From assembly GCA_949358305.1 (NCBI GenBank), contig OX442315.1, positions 14,658,427 to 14,722,426 on the forward strand: a stretch of DNA of 64,000 nucleotides, read 5' to 3'. The position numbers and the translations under genes are program-made. Positions within the stretch are counted from its first letter, which is position 1; each line of letters begins with the position of its first letter. This stretch comes from Strigamia acuminata (taxonomy: Eukaryota; Arthropoda; Chilopoda; Geophilomorpha; Linotaeniidae). Under the pieces are notes generated by a model. That model saw only the letters and a list, made by a program, of their open reading frames with translations, searched no databases and was not told the DNA's origin. Below, piece by piece: positions 26,501-35,500 of this stretch.

Positions 26501-29500
26501 GATTTATTGCTCGATATCTCTTCTTACGAAACTGCTAATCCTCCAACTTCCAAGAAGTTACAGTTGGCCAACTTGAGAGTAAGTTTGGGTTTTTTGGGAG
26601 AGTCGGGAGTGGGATTTTCGGGGGATTTTTCTCGGGCAATGAAAAAAAATTAAAAAGTTTATTTTGTTGTTTAAAATGGGGTTTTGGGGATGGTGAAATT
26701 GTAGATTTGTTTTGTTTAATATTTTTGGTTTTGGTTATGGTTTTGAATGAGTTTTTTTTTTGTAATTGCAGCTGATGATGGATATTGCAGATTTATTACT
26801 TGATTCAACTCGTGGAATTAATTCAGCACAAGTAGGATTGTTTTGTTTATTTATTGTTGTTCTTGTCTTTGAGTCAAAAATTTTAAAATTTCGTTAAAAA
26901 TTTCAAAATTTTGTCAAAAATTTCAAAATTTTGTCAAAAATTTCAAAATTTCGTCAAAAATTTCAAAATTTCGTCAAAAATTTCAAAATTTCGTCAAAAA
27001 TTTCAAAATTTCGTCAAAAATTTCAAAACTTCATCAGAAATTTCAAAATTAAAATTCATTTTTTTTCTACAAAACTTGACAAAACTTTGACAATTTTACA
27101 AAACTCTGGGACATATTTCTAGTAACATCTCCAAAAGCCTCATTTTGGGACACTGGAGAAGACATTGAAAAACCCAAAGTCTGCTTTGGATTAAATTGGA
27201 GAAATGTCATTTGTCGTTTTTAATACTACCACAATCTTCATTCAAATGTCTACAATTCTTTTAACTAAAACTACTCACTTGCCAAATTTTTTTATAACAA
27301 AAATGCTAATACCTGTCACTATTTTAGAAAGCTAAATTAAAAACTATATATTACTACGACGTTTTTAATTAGCCGCACTAAAAGATTTTTTCTTATCTTT
27401 TTCTTGTGACGATTTAAACTTAAAGTGCATTGTAAACATATTTTTTCCCTCGTTTGTTTGTTTTCTATTTATTTTAAGACAAATGCTAAAGTAACTTTAG
27501 GCTGGGAGAAATTTTAATGGAATATGTTATGGCTTGTGTTGCACTCTTAACTGAATCAACACAACACATCATTTTCAGACGCAGATGCTTACCTAATTTT
27601 AATGAAATTCTGGTTAATTAAACTTGTTACGGTTGACCATAACCCTTTTTACAATGTCTATACAATCAGACTATAGGCTTGTACATTGACTGCAAACAGA
27701 TGGAAATGTTTTTGCTTTTAATTTAGAAATTTAATTAATAAGCTTTTTAATAATAAATAGGATTTATCTTTTCTACACTGTCTACACCTTAGTAATTAAA
27801 GGGAAAATGTGCTAAACATTTTCAATTAAAGGGATTAATTTTTTAATATCTATAGGTGCGTGCGAAATGGTTAAGCAAATATTTAAAGTTTGTTTAAATG
27901 AATATAAAACTAACTTGTAAGTGAAATAAGTAAACAAAATTAAAATTTCGATTCTATAGTCCAAACCGATACAACGTTGACCTAATTCCAATTGGTTGAG
28001 CGGTATCACTGGTGTAGTGGCACAAAAAAGTAGCTCTTAACACCAGAATTGTATTCTAACTAGGCAAAACAACCAATAAAAAACTAAACCTTTCTTTACC
28101 TGCCAAAAAAAACCAATAAACTATGCGAACATTTTTTGATTGAATAAAAACAAGCAAAACAGCAGATTTAGCAAATTAAATAAACATTTTATAACCAATT
28201 AAATAAAATCCATCATTCTAATCATTTCTTACACTGAAATTCATTGAAAATAAACAGAACTACTTTTCCGCGTAGTAGAGCACAGTCTACAGTTAGGCGT
28301 AATCCGACTCAACCAATTGGAATTAGGTCAACGTTGTATCAGTTTGGAGTATAAGACGCATTTTTTGCTTAAAATCCATGTCTTAGAATCTTAAAATCGG
28401 AATTTGTTGGTAATTGAATGATCTTATCAGTACAGTCGTGGTCATAAAAATCGTCTTGGTTCAGCTTGAAGCTCACCTGCTATAAATGAGCGTTTTCAAC
28501 TGTATCCACTAGGTAGTGCAAAAACTCACTGATAAGTTGTGACAAATTGACATTTAAATGATGTCACACAATCATCTAAACCGACGATGTGAAGGTGATT
28601 GTTTGACATCATTTAAATGATTTAAAAGACGCAGGGGCGAGTCTTAGAATCGGAATTTTACTGTAATTGATTAAGATGACCAAAGTGTGTGGCGATTCGA
28701 AGACGCACTCGCTGCACCCGATTGCTACGTCACTGACGGGACAAGTGTGGGCAATAATTCGGAATTCTATACTATTGAAAATGCAAAATGTTGCTTTTGA
28801 TTAACTGCATGAAAAAGGAAATATTTGTTCTACGGCGTGATTATTTATACTTTGCATGGTCGATTAATTCAATTGTAGCATGTAGATGGAATGTACTTGA
28901 CACTAATTTTGTATTTACTAACCACCTTGGACTAATTTGCAGCATGCAATTCAACTTGGAATGCAAATTGAGAGCCAGGCTAAATCTCTAGCTCAATTAT
29001 TGGAAGTCAACAAACTTCGTAGTGAAGTTAAACATTCTTTCGGTATTTGGTGAGGTCGAAAGATCGAGCGACATAAATCATTCATAAATGTTTTCGTTTC
29101 AGTTGTAGAAGTGATCAAGGTGCCCACCAGTGAATTTCAATCGTTCAACTTCCCATCCAATAACTCGCTGTTTCCATGGCTCAACGATTCGCTTAAGCTA
29201 ACATTGGAAACCAGAGATGTGGTATCCAATTTGATGAAAGGTAGGATTTCAATTACATTTTTTTTTTTTTTTTTTTATTAAAATAATTACATAATGGGTT
29301 TAATTTTCTATTTAGATCATGTAACCAGAGATATAACAGTTATATTTTATAGAAACTTGGCCCGATATCTTCCTAAACGCTATTTAGCAAAAGATAAGTA
29401 AGTGAAAAGAAGTAGAAGATTTTCGAAAAGTCTGACTTTGTTATATTAAGTATTAAGGATGTAGGGGAAAAAGACTTATTGGAGATTAATTCTTGTTGAA

Positions 29501-32500
29501 ATATTCACGTTTTATCAATACCCAATTCTGGAAAGACTCCTCTGTGTAAGTCCAATGAATAAATGCCGCACGGGTGAGAGGCGCCTTTGTTCAGAGTTGT
29601 ATTTCGGTGGACCGGGCTGAAGTTGGCAGCACATTTACATTCGCCCATACTACGGATAGAACAAATCTAGGTTTGTAGAGGAGAAAGTCCTCTGTCGTTT
29701 GGTTTTTTAAAAAAAAGAATCCGTGGTCAGGTTGTTGAGATATTGGAGTTTGAAACTGTGGCACCAGACTCGGAAATTTAGTACAAGTTTTTTTGTGCCA
29801 TATTCAAATGGTTGCTGCTCGAAAACTAAGAGGGTTAGAGACTTTTCAGATGTAAAAATTATTGAAATCCGGGTAAAAAATATTTTGGGATTTGTTCTAT
29901 CTGTAGTTTGGGCGAATGTGAATGTGGTGCCAACTTCAGCCCATCGGTGGCCCCATGTTGTACAGGTGTGCCTCCTGCTCAAGCGCCTTTGTGCGGGGCA
30001 CAACCTCACATGCGGTGGCCCTGGCTGTACTAATATCTTCGATGTGCCCTCTTTTGGAAATTAAACAAGTAGTTTCTAGTGATTCAATCCTGGGTCCTAG
30101 ATCAAACATTGCAACTCTGTAAATGATGGAACAACTTTAAACCTTGTGCAATGTTACCAGTAGCTTACAAAGAGATGCTCGAGAGTAGAGTTTGTGTTGG
30201 CTTACATTGAACAAAGTTCTCAGACTTTAGCTAATGTTTGAGACAGTATTGGCTGGACATGCAGGCAGGTCCACACTTCACAGAAATTTTTTAAAGAATG
30301 ATGTTTCAGTTGTTTTGTCTTTTTTGACTTTGTTATTGAAAAACCATTAAGTTTCATCTTTGGTAATCAGCCTATCAGAGATTTTACTGCCATGAAATGC
30401 ATTTCACGTCACATTGAACTTGGAAGGTAAATGAATAGGAATTGTGATAATCTAAACACAGAATGGTGTCACACTACTTGATTCCCAGCCTAAATCGATA
30501 CCATCTAAGAAAACGAGGAGGCCACGAAATAAGAGTTTCGATTTCGGGTTCTTGTTGCTCTCATTAGTATCACTACCACGAGATCCGATACTTTTTGAAA
30601 AGAACTGTGTACTTGTACCGGTACCACTGAAAAAATCCACAAAAGTACCACAAAATCTGAAATTCAAGAATGACTAGTGCAATCAAACGTAGCGAATTGG
30701 GTCAAAAATTGATTATAATCGCAAATATCTCCAGAACGAAAGCTCGCATTGTCAGAAACTAAACACCAAACGAAAGATAGGCAAAAAACTGCATCAGAGA
30801 CGTTACTTAAACAACACTGCCCACAACTAATGATTATTATAAACAGGGTGGTCAGAAAGTCTGGTTCACAGTAAATAATTCCCGAACTGTTTTAGATGTT
30901 GATTTAGCAAAATGTCTGTCAGGGTAGTATTTTGGGGGAAATCCAATTAGGACATCCAACTTGACCTCAGAGGTCATCCATATTGTAACTCGAGAACCGT
31001 GACAGATAGAGAGAAAAAGTGAATTAGAAAGTTGTAGAACACCATCTAATTAGTCTAGAACTGTTCTTAAAAAAATTATCTCTTACTGAAAAGTTTTGAT
31101 AAAAAAGATTTGAAACGTTAGTCTAGTAATTTTCGACAACAAAGTAAACTTTTCGGATTTCTTTTTATTTTCGAGCATAAAATTTAATGCGGTTCAATGT
31201 TCAGAAACTTGTCAGTATTGTTTTGCCTTTTTTCTAGAGGTGGTTTTAACGTTGAATACACGGTTGATTCGTCCATTGTATCGTTGTCTGGCGCGGCGCA
31301 CGATGCGCGCAATTGGAATGCTCAGGTGAGCATTAAATTTGATAGAAGCAACTCGCACCTGAGATCTTCGCTCGATGCCAATTATGCCGGCTGGTACATG
31401 AACTGCGGGATGGCATATTTTGGCGAGTGAGTGTTACAATGAGCAAATTGACATCCGATTGACTTTTCAAACATTTGCATCTACAGCGATCGCTATATGA
31501 AGCCCGAATGGATTTTGTCCGCCTGCAACTTGACCCGAGACGAAAATCACACAGTATGCATTTGCGATCGATTTGGAACTTATGCACTTTTATTGACTAA
31601 TTTACATACAAATCATACTGTAAGTTGATTGTTTTTTGTTTTGTTTTTTTGTTTGATTTAATTTTTTATTTTTAGAATCATCAACATTTTGATATTTGTT
31701 TCGATTGTTTGATATCGGTGTGCTGTATAATTTGCCTATCATTCATACTTATGACCACAGTTATATTGACCATATGCTGCAGGTATGCAAATTTATGCTG
31801 GTTAGATTTTTTTTTCTTTTTAATTTTTTTTTTTTTATTTAGAAAAATTCCAAGGGGGATATTGATTCTGAAACTTCAGGTTTGTTTTGGATTTGCTGGT
31901 ACTATGGCGTCATTTCTGTCTGCATCCAGGACATCACTAAAAATGGTAATGTGGCATTTTGTGTAAGCTTAGACTCATTGCCGAACTTACTAAAATTAAC
32001 AGAAAAATTTATTAAAATTGGATAAATAGATTGTTAATTTTTCTTTTTTTTTTAAATAATTTTATAGGAATGGTATCCATATATAGCAACAGCTTTGCAA
32101 TTTTTTTTTCTGCTTCCTTATTCAACTCAAGTGTGCCTTGAACTAATGATTTATTTGGAGTTAACGCATCTGTACCAGATGCAAAACGTACAGACCAAGA
32201 TTATACTGATCAGTTGGGGTAATTGGCTTTTTATTTTCATACCATTTGCGTTATTTGCTCACCTTTAAGCCGCGATTTATCTCTCTGGTTTCATTTCTGA
32301 AGCGTATACAATAGCATTAAGGGGCGGCTTCTCTGCATGTCAATTTCTAATTCTCACGGGTTCGGCTTATCTGCGAGGCTTATGTGCGCGTAATTTGCGG
32401 TTTATTTGTTGACATTAATTTTTTTTTTTTAATTTATTTAGGGATTCCGCTTTTGGTTACTGGAGCTACATTAGCTGCGCAGTCTCAAGCCGGATTTCAG

Positions 32501-35500
32501 TTTAAATCGTCAGTGTTTATTAAGTTTTCTATTATTTTTTATTTTTATTTTTTAAAATAAATTAAATTTCAGTTGGTGGATTCAAGTTGGAGATGTTTAT
32601 TTCTACGGATTTGTTATTACGGTTATTATTTTAAGTGTGGTAAGATGTACTAATTGATGGCGATTTTAGATTTTTGGCAATTAATATTTTTATATATTTT
32701 ATTCTTTTTTTGTATTAAGTTGTATATGTCCTTGTACCTGATCGTAAGTGCAGAATTAAGACATGTCAAACTAGACAAATCACACAAAGGAAAGATAATA
32801 ATTCGAAGGTAAGTCTGAAACGACAAATATTGATTTAGTTTGAGTCGTTAACATTTTTAGTAAAACGATGCAGAATTTATACGATTTTAAGAGCATTTCC
32901 TGCTGTTCCACTCGATTTTAGGTAAATTTAGACTGGAAATTCATCTCGATTTAATTAAAAATTCAAATTTAATATTTACATATAAATCCTAAAGAGAAAA
33001 ATAATATATTTAAAATGTTTAAATTTTTAATACATTTTTTTACTTTTTAATATTCTGTATGAACCTTTGAACAAAGTTTAGATTGCAAACCGACATTTAT
33101 TTCTCAAATCTCAATAGAATTCCTCATTAATAAACTAATAGTCTATAAATAAAGTTAAAATAGAAATAGATTTTATATTTACTCGTAGTTTGCTAAAATA
33201 AACGGTCAGTCAGTGAATTTGACAGGAAAATGGCTTTAAATTGGGCAGTAAAAACAAATTTAGAGCGTTAAATGTCAAGTGGGAGCCAATCATAAAGAAC
33301 AGAGACAAACAGGCACTCAAAATTGTTTGCTTATAGAAAAGTGACTTGACTTGTACTTTATGACGAAGTTAGTTGGAGACCCTTTTGTTCCAGCGCTCCA
33401 AAGTTAGTCAAGATTTTTAATATCGAATCGAAAGTTTTCTATGCGTCGGTGAGGTGCAGTCAGAATACAGTCGAAACTCTTTATAACGAATCGCGATATA
33501 ACGAATTATCGATATAACGAATACCTAAAAATGGCTGGTTTGGTTGACTGGCCATAGAACATCATGTTAAAAAATTTTGATATAACGAATTCTCGTTATA
33601 ACGAAGCGATTTTTCGGGTTTCTTGCGATTCGTTATAAAGAGTTTTGATTGTATTCTGTTTTTGCCGTTTGTTGTGTGTCTTTAAACGTATTGGACAACA
33701 GAAACAGCCGTAAACTATTATCAACAAACTGGAAAATTAAAAATCACAGTAGAGTGGTTTTTCAGGTGGTTTGTGCACAAGGTAGATTTTCCAATTTTCC
33801 GATCTTTCAATTCATTGAAGGCAGGAGCAGATTAATGCGTCGACATGGAGGCCGCCGGGTGTTCAGAAATTACATCTTCACAGCATTTTCAAGCAAAAAA
33901 AATGCATTTTTAGGCGGAAAAATGCATTTGCACACAGTAAAATGCAGAAATAAATTCATTTTGAACTGAAAAAAATGCATTTTCACACAAAATGATGCAT
34001 TTTCACACAAAATGATGCATTTTTACACAAAATGATGCATTTTCACACAAAATAATGCATTTTCACACAAAATGATGCATTTTCACACAAAATGATGCAT
34101 TTTCACACAAAATGGTGCATTTTCACACAAAATGGTGCATTTTCACACAAAATGGTGCATTTTCACACAAAACCAGGGCTGGACTGGGTACAAATTTAGT
34201 ACCGGGAGATCTGGATGGGTTGGGCCACAGGGATAGGCTACGGTGGGCCAGGGACGGGCCACAGGCCACCGGGAAATTCCCGGTAGCCCGCCCGGCCAGT
34301 CCAGCATTGCACAAAACGATGCATTTATTGTGTAACTTTTCTGCACTTTGCGCTTATAATTTCTTCTTGAATGCAAGCAGAAATATCAGCACAAGTTGCA
34401 GAAAGGGTAATGATGCATTTTGAGGGAAGGGTCACCTTAGCAATGCCCTTTTAGCGATGGGGTCATTTTTGCGACGGAAGCGACTTAAATCTGACTTAAA
34501 ATGACCTAACCTGATCTAAAATGTCCAAAACCTGGCCTAAAATGACCTAACCTGGCCTAATCACCACGTTAAAATTATCCAAACACTAAATTGATTTAAA
34601 AAATACATTTTGGAACTGTACCAGGGGCTCTTTAATCAGATGAAGATGAAGCATACGATCAAAACACAAGTCAAAAGAGAATTGTGATCCATAATTGATT
34701 GGGTGAAAATGAAAGAATTTTGATTGCCATTTTCAACGCAAACTGAATTTGACTTTGCAAATACCAAACTGCAGTTGCAGTGCTCTTTAAGTGACTTCCG
34801 GGTCTCATCTTCAATGTCTCCGTGCTTTAATACGATTACTCTTTGTTGGAAAAAGTAGTGAAGTAAATTGTTCTGGGTGCCTTTGTATCCACTGTGTGCA
34901 GCGAGCCCTGAAATTGTTGGAGTTACAGCATAATGTCTAATAACCGCTAATTCTTCACATTTTAGTGGGCGAGTTCTTCCACATTCTCTAGCAGTGCAAT
35001 TAATTCACATCACATTGACCATCGCTGCCATTTTGTACATCAACATACCACAAGTATCCATTAGATATTTTCTCTCAGCCAGCATTGTGATAACCGTAAG
35101 TGGCGATTAGAGCTCATCATCCTTAATCTTTTGCCTCAATGTTTTGTCAACCTTTTGCAGGGCGTTGTTGTTTTCCTTCTCTACGGAATTGGCGATTGCA
35201 TTGTACGTTGTTTGGCACTGACGGGTTGAAAGTGCAACTCTTTTGAACGTTATTTTCATTTTTTATAGTGTACATATTGTTGCTGCGAGGGCGATTTTTC
35301 CAGCGATGAGATTTCACCTGTAAGTTGTTTATTGCGTCTTGTCGGTTCATTGATCTCCTTCCTTTTATTAATACGTCTTTTCTCAATTTTTTTTTCTTTC
35401 TTGTTTCAAACTTAGGAACCTGAGGCAATGAGTAAGTTTTTTTTTAACCTAAATTGTTCGATGCTAGATTTTTTTTTTTTTTTTAAATTTTCTCTTTAAT

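Noticed and set aside
29723-30064. 113-codon open frame on the plus strand and 100-codon frame on the minus strand
   Set aside because: They overlap the foldback element at 29612-29943 and show no domain; they lie in a receptor intron.
34112-34423. 103-codon open frame
   Set aside because: It begins in the 20-bp minisatellite and has no recognisable domain.
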